Source: Stropharia rugosoannulata (Eukaryota; Basidiomycota; Agaricomycetes; Agaricales; Strophariaceae). From it: a stretch of DNA of 64,000 nt. Positions within the stretch are counted from its first letter, which is position 1. Every line of letters begins with the position of its first letter. Location: positions 310,001 through 374,000 of the forward strand of contig JANCIK010000001.1 in assembly GCA_028532985.1 (NCBI GenBank). The letters are read 5' to 3'. Positions 1 through 11,282 of the stretch are shown here, one piece after another. The translations under genes and the position numbers were made by a program. The notes beneath the pieces were generated by a model, which saw only the letters and a program-made list of their open reading frames with translations, did no database searches and was not told the DNA's origin.

Positions 1-395
1 GTAGTACGAGCACGCCACATTGCAGTATAAGTGCTTAGTATAACTGATTGATCGCCCAAGGAGACTCGCTCTGAAGACGACGAATATCTTGTAGTAGCCT
101 AAAAACAGGAAAGGAGAGCAACACAACCATCTGTTTAATATTTACCCGTATTTACAGTCTTGCGTGTTTCAGGGACCCACTCATACACGAGACGTGGATA
201 TCTTCACGGGCCATTATAATTCCCAATTTCCCACCACCGTATAGCTCGGTACCTATTTTTGGATCAGAAAATTGGCACTTATAAAGCTTTGTAACGCTTT
301 GCACTTGCGCTGTCTTGCTAGCCGAGGCTTCTAGTAAGCGAGCGTAGGAAGAACACGCAAAAAATCTGCAAAATTTCACAGCAAGTACACGGATA
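1..395. other. No gene recognised
   Basis: Only short open frames without splice or domain support are present here. It is the left flank of the transposon insertion that follows. Confidence 0.5.
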
Positions 396-404
396 CTTAA
401 GGAA
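396..404. repeat. Target-site duplication, left copy
   Basis: The 9 bp CTTAAGGAA directly precedes the left inverted end of the element and is repeated exactly at 1239-1247. Confidence 0.8.
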
Positions 405-1238
405 GGACAATTCTACTGGGAAACCCTGTTTCTCGGAGAAACCCCAGGTTTCCGGGAAACCGCGTGATGCAGCATTTTTCGGGGTCTTTCCCACGATCAA
501 TATGCCTTGCCGGCCGTGATGGCAGAAAGCGGCACTGTGCGGTTCTGGGGTCCCACATGCCAATGCCGTCCGCAAGCCGTCTGCGTGCAGAAACAACCAA
601 ATTGAGCACACAAAAAAACACGACAGTCCAGCAGAGACTGTCACTCACTCGGAAAATCACCTCTCACGAACCATTTAACCACGTTCAAGCTACCCTTAAA
701 GCTGCTGTTAGTAAACATACACACTGCTGAAGATTTAGAAAATTTTATTGAGATTGTTGATAATTTAGAAAGCTTAAAATCACGTTGGTTTATTTATACA
801 AGCGGCCGGCCACGCGCAGGCTGGGACACTGGTACACTTGAAGTTCTTCTCCCCGCAGGCAGTGTGTACTCGGTAATAACAGGGTATGTACTGGCATATG
901 CAAGCCATATGTCATCAAAATAGGGCAACAATTGGTCTAGCTGTCCAAACTAAATTATGTAGTAATGTGCACAGCAAGTAATTGACATACCTCTGCATAT
1001 TAGTCTGTCTAATACTATATACTGAGCTTTACGCACAGTTAAACTGGCTCTTTTCACGTAGTAATGAGCTCGCAAGTCACGGAAAGCACAACTTCTCACG
1101 ATAGCCTTGCCGAATGGGCGACGTTCGGCAGACACTGGCACTTCGGCAAGGGTTTCTTGCTGGCACCGGGTTGCTGCATAAGCAGTCGGAGAAACCCAGG
1201 GTTTCTCTGAGAAACGGGGTTTCCCAATAGAATTGTCC
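405..1238. mobile_element. Non-autonomous TIR transposon (Mutator-like MITE)
   Basis: This 834 bp element is bounded by inverted ends of roughly 50 bp (about 405-455 and 1189-1238). Both begin GGACAATTCTA read inward, continue through TGGGAAACC and GTTTCTC blocks, and then diverge. A perfect 9 bp direct repeat flanks it, as expected of a target-site duplication. Nine-base duplications are characteristic of Mutator-like elements; hAT elements usually make 8. There is no transposase and the open frames inside are short, so it must have been mobilised in trans. The intact duplication and well-preserved ends suggest a fairly recent insertion. Confidence 0.75.
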
Positions 1239-1247
1239 CTTAAGGAA
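1239..1247. repeat. Target-site duplication, right copy
   Basis: Exact second copy of CTTAAGGAA, immediately after the right inverted end. Confidence 0.8.
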
Positions 1248-1403
1248 GGCGATAAGGCACTCTTCTTTGATGGTTGATGCGAACCAGAAATAGAACGAAG
1301 GACGCTCCCAGACGCTAGCGTACAAGCATGTAGTAGTATCCCGGCCGTTGTTCAAAAACAAAAATCCTCATTGAAACGATTCCAACCTCCCCTCGCCCTC
1401 CAC

Positions 1404-2098
1404 ATGTTTACTCCAACTACTGCCTCAGAGTCTGAGTCGTCGTCTTGCAGATGCACATCGACTTCAGAGTGCTATTGCAAATTTGATTATGAGCTCGGAA
1501 TAGACGTCGGACTTCTCGATGAGCCTTTCGAAGGCGACGGGCCAGGTAAGTAGTACTAATAATTCTACATCTGTGCGTTATTTACCTTTTTTTTGGGGAG
1601 GGGACAGTGATATGCCCGTCCTTTCCTACGCAAGCTGAAGGACACGGAGTATCAGAGACTAGCCCAGCTCTTGACGTTGCTCGTCAATCTCAGCCGAGTG
1701 AACTTCGAACCAATGAGCTGTGGACCGTTTCCGGACCTGCGGATAGCGAACGAGCTCATGAAAAAGTGGCCGAAAGTACTCTTGTCGGAGGTCCAGACGT
1801 TGATCTTGAAGCTCAAGGAACATGCGTACGAGGTCAAAGTTGCGTTAAGTTACAGTGGATAAGAGAAATATTTGACACGCCAAACCACTCCAAAAGGTCA
1901 GCAGACACGGAAACGTGGTCTATAACTTGTGGCTCGAAGAGGAAGGCGGCGGGAGCAGCCTTGGAGCCACATAAGCAAGCAGAGAATGAGCCCCCTCATT
2001 CCTCAGGCATACTGCCTGATCACAATGTCGACTACCCATATCGGTCAGGACCCTCAACACAACAAAGACTAATTAGAGAAAGTGAGCCAATTAATTAA
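1404..2098 (+). pseudogene. Decayed or unresolved spliced gene
   Basis: An ATG at 1404 opens a serine- and acid-rich frame that ends at a good donor (CCAG|gtaagt, intron from 1551). Downstream, two frames compete. One is open to 2098 and joins in phase. The other, about 1627-1860, is richer in hydrophobic and charged helical residues (LLTLLVNLSRVNFEP, then WPKVLLSEVQTLILKL) and looks more like real coding sequence. It cannot be joined in phase without skipping its first residues. The conflict suggests a frameshifted relic. I do not recognise the family. Confidence 0.3.
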
Positions 2099-3865
2099 AC
2101 TACTAGGTATAACACTGATGCCGCTTTATTCTCTGCAAGCTCGTAAACGAGGGGGTAGTCCATTAGAAAAGACAGCAGTATATAAAGACTTGAACGGCAA
2201 AATCGGCAGTGCCCCTAACGGAGGCTCCGGTTTCTGTGCCACTGAGCATCAGGCTCAAAGCACATATGTGCATCCAAGGTAGATTATACAGCAGTCCTTT
2301 CTGTGTAAAGACACCGCGTTGACTTGACGCTTAGCAGGAGTGCAGATCATAGAGCGTCTAACAGACGCAGCAAGAAGAGGAAGACGGAGGCCAGTGAAGG
2401 GCAAGGGGAGGTCCATTATGGGGTATATGGGTCTCATACCCAAAGTAAGTTACCTCACTTTAATCCGCATCCACCTCCAACTCACATTCACCGAAGGATT
2501 AGTGTCAATAGACACTGTCACCTATGCGGCAATAACCGAGGTCATGGCTATAATGGCGAGGTAAGAACATAATCTCTTCAGACACATAAACATGATCCAT
2601 GAGAGACTCACAGAACGATCCGAGCTGACACATGTCAGGGGTGACGACGCCTTCAAACATTGCCCATTGAACAAGATGGATGACACCATGATAATGGTGA
2701 GCGTTGAAGTATGTTACACACCAGGACTTTCCAATCACCTAGTGTTCCATCTACTGCTTAAACACAGACATAAAGCTGTCTTTGAGTGTCGAGGGAGCAG
2801 GGTTATAGGTAATCGTCGTGGATCTGACTCAAGAGATGAATTAGCATCGATAATGAATTGCCCAGAACGACGCGCTCCCGGACCGCTTCTGCGCTGGCGT
2901 CGGACCGCCAGTCCCTTTTATTTATTCATTAACGATCAGTCGACCAAAAGTCGACATAAGATAACCTGTGACAGTTGGCTAAGGCCAGAAAAGAGAAGAG
3001 GGATCCCTGGTCAAGATAACGGAAAGAAAGCGGATATGATGGGCCCAGCTTTATGAAAGCAGGGACCGTTTTTCGTGAGTTGCGGCGTTTTTCTCGGGGG
3101 GAACGGCTGGGATTGGGCTGGGAAAGCGCACGCGGTCACCCCGGGGGCCGGGAATGCACACACCGCCGGTCCCGGACCATTGGAGCGGCGTATTTGCCGT
3201 GTATCATCAAGCTTCAAGCTTCAAGCTTTAAGGGATCAGTGTTACGTGCCACAATTGCAGTTAATCTACAGTCCTGTAATCCAATGCTTGCTGTAGTAGA
3301 GTCTGTACACAACCCGTAACAATTGACTTTAAATTACATTTAAGATAGTACATGATGGCAATGTACAATACATGCTCAAGATCAATCAAAGTTTTTCGAG
3401 GTAGACCTTGGCAAGCTATGATAGCCGCTAGCTATGTTCCGGATGTGAGGCCTTGAGGGGCATAGAGACAGAAAAGCATGTATTCTCTACTCCCGGGACG
3501 GATGATCGCGTAAGTGCACAAGAGGCGCGATGAAACTTGACTGTGAACGTTATGGCTATGCGCACGGAGCATCGCAAATTCCTTGTGGGTGTTGTGGGCG
3601 GAACCATCGTTTCCGGCGCAATTTACTACACCATATAACTTTTTCCCCCTTGATGTCAACGTGAAAGTTTAATACACTGCCCTCGGCAATCATTTGTGTG
3701 GCGCTTGAATGGATCATCAAGTATACACATATTGTCTGCAGTTTTGGCAGTTGTACACAAGTGTAATTGAATGTAAGTACATAAAGCGCCTTGTTTACCA
3801 GATTACCGCGGCACAGCTGGTCTGACACTTCATCCCTCGAAACCGTTGTTCGTTGAGCGACTACA
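2099..3865. other. Intergenic, no supported gene
   Basis: ATG-initiated open frames exist (for example 2592-3056) but none has a domain, splice partner or paralogue. A small perfect inverted repeat (GTCGAC-CAAAA-GTCGAC) lies near 2939-2955, and a short AAGCTTC-type tandem run near 3209-3231. The last 90 bases form the promoter of the next gene and are similar to the promoter of its inverted paralogue near 28.9 kb. Confidence 0.5.
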
Positions 3866-4312
3866 ATGATTTTCACTCTTCCCTTTGCTAACGCACTTTT
3901 ACTTCTCATCACAAATGCTGTTGTATCAGCTCGTCCATTGGCTATCCCAGCATACACAGCGATTTATGACCCGTCCTCTATTCAGTTCACAGTAGGTATC
4001 ATTGGCCATTCATTCCGCACCTGACACTCACCACACTCAATGTATAAGAATAATGTACCAGACTCATTTCACCTGGACCATGGAACCTACACGGCCCATC
4101 CACCGGCCATAAATGCGCATGTACATCAGTCAAACGGAGGCACGGGATTCTCGGGACATGTGCACAATGGTCAAAACTCTGAGGAAATCAATCATGCACC
4201 GTTTGAGGTATATGAAAGACGCGAAACACCCGCCGAGAGGGTTCACCACGCTATGGAAGTAGTGCTTGCAAAGCTCCGTGCAGCCAAAGTGATTCCGAGT
4301 GCACACCACTAG
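3866..4312 (+). CDS. Small secreted protein, family of two (copy 1)
   Basis: Two exons, 3866-3991 and 4049-4312, give a 129-residue protein. The intron is GT-AG and in phase 0. The N-terminus is a hydrophobic signal-peptide-like segment (FTLPFANALLLLITNAVVSA), so the product is probably secreted. The mature part is histidine-rich in its middle (repeated HVH motifs) and ends in a charged, probably helical stretch (ERRETPAERV, then KLRAAK). A paralogue with the same two-exon plan lies inverted at 28439-28901, and similarity extends upstream of the ATG, including a CAGCTGGTCTGACAC block. No known domain was recognised. A role as an effector or wall-associated protein would be inference only. Confidence 0.65.
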
Positions 4313-4843
4313 GTGTTGCCACTAGTTGTTTTTGAATGCTGTAACATGAAGATGTTGACAGTAAAATAATACTACCGCTCATATTACAGGGAAGGTATGA
4401 ATGAAAAAACATCTACTGTATAATATGAAAAGCAATGTAAAGGTGTTAGAGAGGGAAAAATAGATGATGCTACAATAGTCGTTCCCCAATGAGAATTGAC
4501 GCTGTGAAGCTCCAAAGGATTATCACAAGCCACTTCGGTATTATCTGGTGACAGTGGTTTGTTCAGAGACATCCTAATAATATGTTCCTTATCCAGAAGG
4601 AGTGGCTCGAAAAATCGCTTCAACCTAGTGACTGAAAGTAGCCTGGTGAGAGGCTCCGATCAATGTGCCATTGAGTCTTAAGCTCAATATACGCCTAAGA
4701 TACTAGGAAGATTATTCGGTAGCTCCCTCTGGGTACGAAAAATATGGACATCGGATGCCGTGCGGCTGCTGAGCAAGTGGAATCAGAGCAACAGTCTAAC
4801 GTAAAGATCTTCATGATGAGAGTCAGTACTGGGATCAGATAAT
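4313..4843. other. Intergenic, no supported gene
   Basis: AT-rich DNA with only short unsupported frames. Confidence 0.4.
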
Positions 4844-5086
4844 TTATTTGTCAATCAGCTCACTAAGGTACTTGCCCTTGGAATGGACAACGTCACTCGT
4901 AGATGCGCCGATGAGATCTGGATATTCAAATGAAATATACGCGACAGCAGAGAGAGTAAACAAATCCAAACTGAGCAGAAGAAGTAGCGCAGGGAGCCCT
5001 TTCACTTTTCTCCTGATAAAGGTGAGCAAAAGACGAGATGGACGCCGGTGAACTGAAAGGTACAGGGGCTGATACTTACCAGACAT
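4844..5086 (-). CDS. Possible small single-pass membrane protein
   Basis: An ATG at 5086 opens an 80-residue frame with a basic N-terminal half (VHRRPSRLLLTFIRRKVKG) followed by one hydrophobic segment (LPALLLLLSLDLFTLSAVAY) and a short polar tail. It could be a tail-anchored or single-pass protein. No homologue is recognised, no second exon was found, and a frame this short can arise by chance. A putative 27 nt intron inside it is too short to be credible, so I read it unspliced. Confidence 0.3.
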   Translation of the reverse strand: MSGKYQPLYLSVHRRPSRLLLTFIRRKVKGLPALLLLLSLDLFTLSAVAYISFEYPDLIGASTSDVVHSKGKYLSELIDK

Positions 5087-6895
5087 TATTACTTCTGTAC
5101 ATGATGTACTATGGACTCTGTATCGAATAACTTGTTTTCTGGGAGATGTTGGAGGATGATTTCTTTGATGAAAGCTTATAAAAACAGACACGGAGGGAAG
5201 AAAGAGAGAGGCGAACGATTATTATATCTCCAGATGGCGGGACCCGGGTATCACCCGGGTAATGCCACCGGCAGCCACATGGGTCCATAAAAAAAGTGCT
5301 CCAGTACTAACCAATAGCGTCTACATGATTAGTATGACTGATTGTTCTCGGTTTGGCATATACAATTACAGATAAGTCGTCTTACCACTCTACCACTGAT
5401 ATGATGCAGTCCTACATTGATTACAAAAAGCTTCAATGTCATAACAGTCGTTGTCCGATTTGCTCAGCGGTACGATGCAATTACTGGAAACCTGGGCGAA
5501 ACAAAGGGGAAGCTCGAAGGAGAAGCCTTCTTCATTTTGGTTAGGTAGACAATGTGCGTTCTTCAATCTCACGTGTATAACATGGAGAGGCTTTCAAGTT
5601 TTACTGATGACCCAGGAGGCGGGCAGCTAGTCATCAAACTCGAATACGTTTTCTTCCTCATGTACTCATCTCTTAGTATTATCTATATGACAATAATTCA
5701 AACTAGTAGCACACAAGCGTACCCACGTTGCACAAAGTAGGCCAAAGCCAAAGCTGTATCAATTTTAATGCTGTCTTTACGTTAGTGGACGCCCTCAAAT
5801 GCGACGTGAGATGCATAAAGCTTGTACAAGCTTTCAAGGGCAGTGCTGCTGCCATATTTAATAAGCCTAAAAGCCTGTTATGTCGTCTATGTACTCCATT
5901 TTCCATCCTCTATTTACTAAGACGCATCCAAGTCGTTTAAAGTCTCCGATAAACGAGAAGGGTCTTACCTATGAAAACCATGAATCGAACCCGTGTTTCG
6001 GATATGTCTTGGATTATCCGGTTACCATGGCTTGACCGACATGCTCAAGGCCGCAGCAAGGCTCGGGGTAGGAAGACATATGCAGTACCCTCGTGGTAAA
6101 GCAAATTAAACATGCTGAACTTCAGGGAGCAGGCACGGAAAGAGGAACGGATGAGTCATTGACGAGTCATCTGCGTGTCTATTATATGCCGTGGTAATTC
6201 TGATAGCGCAACAATGGCGACATACAACTGATTAACCTTATTATCGCAGGAAGTTTGTTGTTTTCCACGGCCTCACGGCGCTCTCGGAGAGGCTGTTGAC
6301 TGCCGGCGAATTGTGACACCGCATTATGGTTATAGTCTGCATGCCGGAATGCCGAACAACTGCACACCAACGGCGCAACATCGGCTGCAGTTGGCTTGAC
6401 TATTGTGGCACGAAACAAAGTGCCATTGCCACACTCGAATCGCATGGTGAGCAGATGTAACTCCCTATAAGCGTCAGTACAATCAAATAACCTCCTTTAG
6501 ACTTACAGACCACGTCATTTCAAGGCAAATGGGTCGCGCTTGTTCAGCCGCACTTGTACTACCCGTGAGAAAAAGTGGCACGCACCGAAGAATGGACAAT
6601 AGTGAAGTCGGCACCTGTTGCCACTACTGTTCCTGTGTCTCTATAAGTAAAGGTCAGTGGCCATTGTCATACAAGGCGGACACGGTGGCCCGTGTCTTAC
6701 CTTTGGGCTATTGTGTGACCCCTAGCAACCATTTTCGCTCTTCGAAGCCTCATCGATTGCCAGGTAGTAGCTAATTTTCTTGTGCTATTCATACGTATAA
6801 ATAGCACGAGAGGTCGCAAGGTAATTAAAACTTACTTCGTGCTGCTATTATACAACAAGGCTTACTACTACACTCTGCAGTTTATCTTGTCCAAT
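5087..6895. other. Intergenic with a tRNA-like relic
   Basis: No supported gene. On the minus strand, about 5982-6050, a B-box-like GGTTCGATTC (5982-5991) is followed upstream by a 6 bp hairpin (stem halves 5999-6004 and 6015-6020). The loop is 10 nt rather than 7 and the T-stem is imperfect, so this is not a working tRNA. It could be a tRNA-derived remnant. Confidence 0.35.
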
Positions 6896-8668
6896 ATGCA
6901 TCAATTACGAGCCAAACGAAGCAAATGTCCTAAGAATACCAAGTCAGGCGCACGCGAATTCCGCGGCATTGAAGCTCTAGACCTGGCTGTTGCGACGGAA
7001 AGAACCACTTCCTACGCGAAGAGCTACCTTCACCATCGCCACAACCTCACGACACATACACACCGCCTTTCCGCAGAAATCCTTACAGAAATCTTCAGAT
7101 ATGTACAGGCGAAAAACACAGAAAACTATTACTGGATGAAGATCACATGTATCTGTCACTATTGGAGAGAGGTCGCACTGAACGCATCGTTTTTGTGGAG
7201 CACCATTTTGGTAGGAGAAAAGCTTTCCATGAAAGGACTCCAGGAAATGCTCCGAAGGTCAGGGACATGCGGACTTCATGTTATAGTCGAGCCGCTGTGG
7301 CACGATAAGTGGAGAACGGTTCTTGCTCATTTTGCTCGCATTGAGACTTTGGAGATTAAGGCAACAGACGATATGCCCTTGGAGCCCATCATGGACGAGC
7401 TTCCTGTTTCAGCACCACGGTTAAAAACCTTCCGGATCAAAGTTCAAAACACCTTTACAGACTACGAGTCGGACAGCGACGCGTCTGACTTTGGGAATGA
7501 TCGACCACATGCCGTAGCACAAGATGTCCTCAAGGAAGTCAACATGCTCCGCTGTGTGGAACTCAGTAGATGCATTCTGAACTGTAACGCCCCCATTCTA
7601 AGAGCGCCCCTTACCCATCTCGACCTTAGCCATATCATTTGGGAGGAGCCTATAGGACAGCTGTCTGCCATCCTTTTTCCTGTTGCTTCAACATTGCAGT
7701 CCTTGACCCTGAACAACTCACTACGGAACTGGCAATTCGCCTCTCGAGAAACCGCTACACAGGAGAGCATATATCTTGGGCAGCTCCGAGAACTCACCCT
7801 CCAAGGAAAGCCTACGGAGATAAGACATCTCCTGAGCTCAATAACCTTTCCATCAAGTACCAGAGTTGCTATAGACTTGAACTGGCAGCCGAGTCAAGAT
7901 GTTTCATCCCCATTCTCACCTGTTTTTAATGCGCTTGCGCTTGCGTACTCGTCGTATCCGACGGATGATCATTTCAGGTCTTGCACAATCTCAAAGCACT
8001 TTCCACACTATCCATACCAGGTCTCCCGGGTACAGTTCTTCCAACGGCAAAGCTCGCGAACCGACATAGGCAGTGGATCTGACCCCGCCGCCCCCGGGGG
8101 CTCACTCACACTCAACTTTGATTGGCAGCATGACGAGGAGGCCCGTAATTATGCGGCACTATGGACAATTTGGACATTAGTTCACGATATCTTCCAATCT
8201 GATCTGCCTTTTGACACCCTTGAAAACTTGGATATGTCGAGAATATCGTGTGGTGGAGACCCTGCAGTACTGGCTCATATCTTCACGAAGCTGACGGGCG
8301 TCAAAACCATTTCTGTGGATAAAGAAACCGTAAAGACGCTGTTTGAGCTAATCCAGCTCCCGAGGCGGTTTCCGAGCATACCTGCAGTATTCCCTGAGTT
8401 GCGGACAGTGCACATCAGTAATGTCACTTTGCGCAGGTACGCAGACGTGACAGGGTGCATGCTGGGTGCCCAACTACTGACCAACGCACTCAAGTACCGT
8501 CGGCAAAGTCACCACCCAATCACTAGGATTGTCCTCAGCTCCTGCAAGTTCAGCGATGATCTAATAGAAGATATTGAAAATCTTGAGCCAATTACCGCAT
8601 TTGAAAGACCTCATGACGAATCGGACGAAGAATCTGGCAATGAATCTGACGACGAAACAGACGATTAA
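6896..8668 (+). CDS. F-box-like/LRR-type protein
   Basis: A single exon encodes 590 residues. The ATG at 6896 is preferred over the upstream in-frame start near 6782, which would add an unlikely N-terminus. Residues about 57-104 fit the F-box-like domain common in agaricomycetes: LSAEILTEIF, a central CICHYWREVA and ending FLWSTI. The rest is leucine-rich and segmental, as in F-box proteins that present substrates to SCF ubiquitin ligases through an LRR-like solenoid. The C-terminus is strongly acidic (SDEESGNESDDETDD). The usual role would be substrate recognition with Skp1-Cul1; the substrate is unknown. Such genes form large, fast-evolving families. Confidence 0.8.
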   Translation: MHQLRAKRSKCPKNTKSGAREFRGIEALDLAVATERTTSYAKSYLHHRHNLTTHTHRLSAEILTEIFRYVQAKNTENYYWMKITCICHYWREVALNASFLWSTILVGEKLSMKGLQEMLRRSGTCGLHVIVEPLWHDKWRTVLAHFARIETLEIKATDDMPLEPIMDELPVSAPRLKTFRIKVQNTFTDYESDSDASDFGNDRPHAVAQDVLKEVNMLRCVELSRCILNCNAPILRAPLTHLDLSHIIWEEPIGQLSAILFPVASTLQSLTLNNSLRNWQFASRETATQESIYLGQLRELTLQGKPTEIRHLLSSITFPSSTRVAIDLNWQPSQDVSSPFSPVFNALALAYSSYPTDDHFRSCTISKHFPHYPYQVSRVQFFQRQSSRTDIGSGSDPAAPGGSLTLNFDWQHDEEARNYAALWTIWTLVHDIFQSDLPFDTLENLDMSRISCGGDPAVLAHIFTKLTGVKTISVDKETVKTLFELIQLPRRFPSIPAVFPELRTVHISNVTLRRYADVTGCMLGAQLLTNALKYRRQSHHPITRIVLSSCKFSDDLIEDIENLEPITAFERPHDESDEESGNESDDETDD

Positions 8669-9320
8669 GCACCGAGTCAAATAGTCAATCTTTTATGCTT
8701 ATGTCAAAGCCAGGGAACACGCTGGATAGACAGTATGTTTGAATGGCGGGGTTGAGCTAATAGATAGAATTGAAATTTATTGTATGATCTTTAATTCTAA
8801 TTTGATCTTTCTTTTTTCAACGTCAACTCAGTTACCGTATCAATGAATGAGTAGGACTAGTGAATCTCAGATTGTAATACGTTCAGGAAAAACACTGCCT
8901 TCGAGTCGCTTTGCCCCTGCATTGCTTACGACAATAGAAGTGGTACGTTATAGACCAAACCAACGAAATAAGAAATTTGTATAAAAATAACCTGTAGATA
9001 CAACTTGAAGTCACCGCAGCTCGACGTGCGCTTGCTCTGCTTCTGAGCGAAAGTGTGCGAAAGTGTGCTTAAATCAATTTTAAATAAATAATATATAGGG
9101 AACACAGACAGAACCTATATACAACCCGTGGATATTTTGCTATTCGTGAGCACTGACCATCGAATTCACACCAAAACAACTCAAGAAAAATATCTGAAAT
9201 CGAAGAAATCACAGTGGAATCAAAGATGGATCCAAATTATTAGTTCGTGTACGGATTGAAATAATTCTGAGCTTCATGTGAACCTGCAATCTCAGCCGCT
9301 TCCTTATCTTCACTAATGAC
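8669..9320. other. Intergenic between convergent genes
   Basis: AT-rich 3' flanks of the F-box gene and of the zinc-finger gene on the other strand. No gene or strong repeat is visible. Confidence 0.5.
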
Positions 9321-9431
9321 TCAAGACCTCCGTATGTCAGCGTGTACCTCAGATATATGCCTGTACAGGCTCCCCGCATTCATAGGATTATTACTGCAAG
9401 ATACCCAGGGACACCGCGCCCTTCCCATCAT
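9321..9431 (-). pseudogene. Orphaned second C2H2 finger beyond a stop codon
   Basis: Immediately after the TGA at 9432-9434 the same frame stays open for about 36 codons, to a TGA at 9321-9323. It encodes a perfect C2H2 finger: RCPWVSC, then a C-x4-C-x12-H-x4-H pattern ending YRHISEVH. The paralogue at 23449-24003 has the equivalent second finger within its uninterrupted frame. The stop therefore appears to have removed a functional finger, for example by a CGA to TGA change. No intron of credible length bypasses it. Confidence 0.65.
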
Positions 9432-10403
9432 TCACTTTAGGTTCGGGACCTTATGATGGTGCTCGACATGCTCCATTAAATCTATGGAGTTGGAGAACAG
9501 CTGGTGGCACATGTCAGCGTCGCCGGCACTCTCGCGGAAAAGGGCATAGTCTCGTGGAAGGGAACATCGTATCGGTTTCGTCGGGTCCCGTTGCTTCCTA
9601 GTCCCATGGCCAATGGGAGCTCGGAGGTCCGAAGGCGCAGAGTTGGAAGTACTTTGTTTTCTACTTATTCGCGGTTTAGCGTCCGGAAGTAACCAGCGGC
9701 CGACATACAATCCGTCCTGGTGTTCATCGGGTTGAGCAGACGCCGGGTCCAGACCAGTGATGATGCTGTAGTAAGCGAGAGGAGGCGACCGTGGCATGTA
9801 CGGCCTATACCGTAGTGGATCACTAATTCTGTGCTGGACTGAGGTGGAATCTTTCTGGAAACGGAATGCTGCTCCAAACGATGTGTTTGCAGACAAGTCG
9901 AGTGGCTGAGATGCACTCTTCTGAGCATGTTGCTCAAACCCCGCTTGATCCCACGTCAGTAAACTTGACGGCCGGGCATTATCAGCCTGCTGCAACGGAG
10001 GGTGGTATGCTGGATAACTTTGTTGTTGTTGGCGCTGGTTGGGGAGTGCGTGCGACCAGTCGTTCTGCGAACGAGCTTGATGCGTCTGGTTCTCATTTGG
10101 CAGATAGAGAGGGTATGACTGAGACTGGAAGGTGTTGTGATTGAAAGAGACTTGGGGGTCAGAAAATGTGAATGAAGGATCACCAATTCCGCTCAACGCT
10201 TCCAGCCAAGTCTCGAGTCCCCAATTTTGGAAGTCCAGAAAGGTTTCTAGGGTACTTGCACTTTCGGAGGTGTTACCATGCCAAGATAACACGGGCTCCA
10301 TATCAGCGTCAAAGACGTACGCGTAGCTCATTGCGCTAACTTGACTTGCGGGGGAAAGGGAATTAAGTGGATGTATGATTGGAAACGAACCGAGGTATTC
10401 CAT
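9432..10403 (-). CDS. C2H2-type zinc-finger protein, truncated
   Basis: One exon of 323 residues. It begins with a long serine-, proline- and glutamine-rich region (including QRQQQQ) of the kind seen in transcription regulators. A basic stretch follows, then a non-classical finger near the C-terminus: a Cys, 18 residues, a second Cys in MCHQLFSNS, and histidines in HVEHHHKV. The stop comes soon after, and a second finger lies just beyond it in the same frame. A paralogue at 23449-24003 has both fingers. It is probably a nuclear DNA-binding protein or its remnant; whether the shortened form works is unknown. Confidence 0.6.
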   Translation of the reverse strand: MEYLGSFPIIHPLNSLSPASQVSAMSYAYVFDADMEPVLSWHGNTSESASTLETFLDFQNWGLETWLEALSGIGDPSFTFSDPQVSFNHNTFQSQSYPLYLPNENQTHQARSQNDWSHALPNQRQQQQSYPAYHPPLQQADNARPSSLLTWDQAGFEQHAQKSASQPLDLSANTSFGAAFRFQKDSTSVQHRISDPLRYRPYMPRSPPLAYYSIITGLDPASAQPDEHQDGLYVGRWLLPDAKPRISRKQSTSNSAPSDLRAPIGHGTRKQRDPTKPIRCSLPRDYALFRESAGDADMCHQLFSNSIDLMEHVEHHHKVPNLK

Positions 10404-11282
10404 CTCTGCTTTAAACTAAAATTTACAGTGGCATCTTTGTTACTGTGCCGACGGCAATAACATCTGCGTTAAGGCACTAAAGGCAATGTGATACCTTACA
10501 ATTGATAGTGAAATTCTTTACTAAAAAGGAATTAACACCTCCACATGTCAGATTTTGTGGCCAAAGGAACTTCCAAAAGTGGAACTCGGCACCGACTACA
10601 CAGCATCTTAACCGTTTCTCGCCCCAGACTAATATATCAGCTCTGGGGAGCTCTGATCACTCCTTCCTTATGAGACATTCTCGTATCTAAGTCAATCTTC
10701 TCGGACGCTTTGCAGCCACAGTACGTCAGTATGCGACTTCACTGTTATCTCCAGTGACGCAGAGAATAAAACATAGTTGATGTACTTTAATATATGTAAC
10801 ATTATCTCCTATTTTGTCAAATTTAACGCGAAAGCTGAACGCAGAAAGGACATGGAGCGCTTTGCACGCTCCACGACGGATTTGCATTTATATTCAGGTT
10901 ATTCGGAGCTAACATAGTATACGCAAGAGCATAGTTAAAGCAAGTGTTCCTTTAGCTGTATGTACTTTTAAGCAGCAAAAATACCAGAAGGAGAAGTCTG
11001 TCTGTAGTTGATGGTATATACAGTCATAGTTGGTGACTTCCCGTGAGCAAAACTTGAATATTCAGGTCATCGCGTCCTACGCCGTGGCTGTGCAAAGTGG
11101 GTGCTTGAATGCGCCGGAGCAATGACATGTGGGAATATGTTACGTACGCGTACTATTCCCGGTAAGGGCAGTGGTATAGCCGGCGAACGGCCTCCTGATA
11201 AGCCCTTACGTCCACTCTTCAGCCTCGTGCTACCATCTTCCGGATTAAAAGGCTCTCCTACGGAGCTATTACCCTAAAAACT
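10404..11282. other. Intergenic, divergent promoter region
   Basis: Lies between the divergently transcribed zinc-finger gene and the Ego1-like gene. No gene or repeat was recognised. Confidence 0.5.

Noticed and set aside
2592..3056. A 154-residue plus-strand gene
   Set aside because: It begins with ATG but has no domain, splice partner or copy, and a competing minus-strand frame overlaps it.
5053..5079. A spliced start for the small membrane protein
   Set aside because: The intron would be only 27 nt, and the frame is open without it.
5982..6050. A tRNA gene on the minus strand
   Set aside because: A B-box-like motif is present, but the anticodon-like hairpin has a 10 nt loop, the T-stem is imperfect and no acceptor stem closes it.
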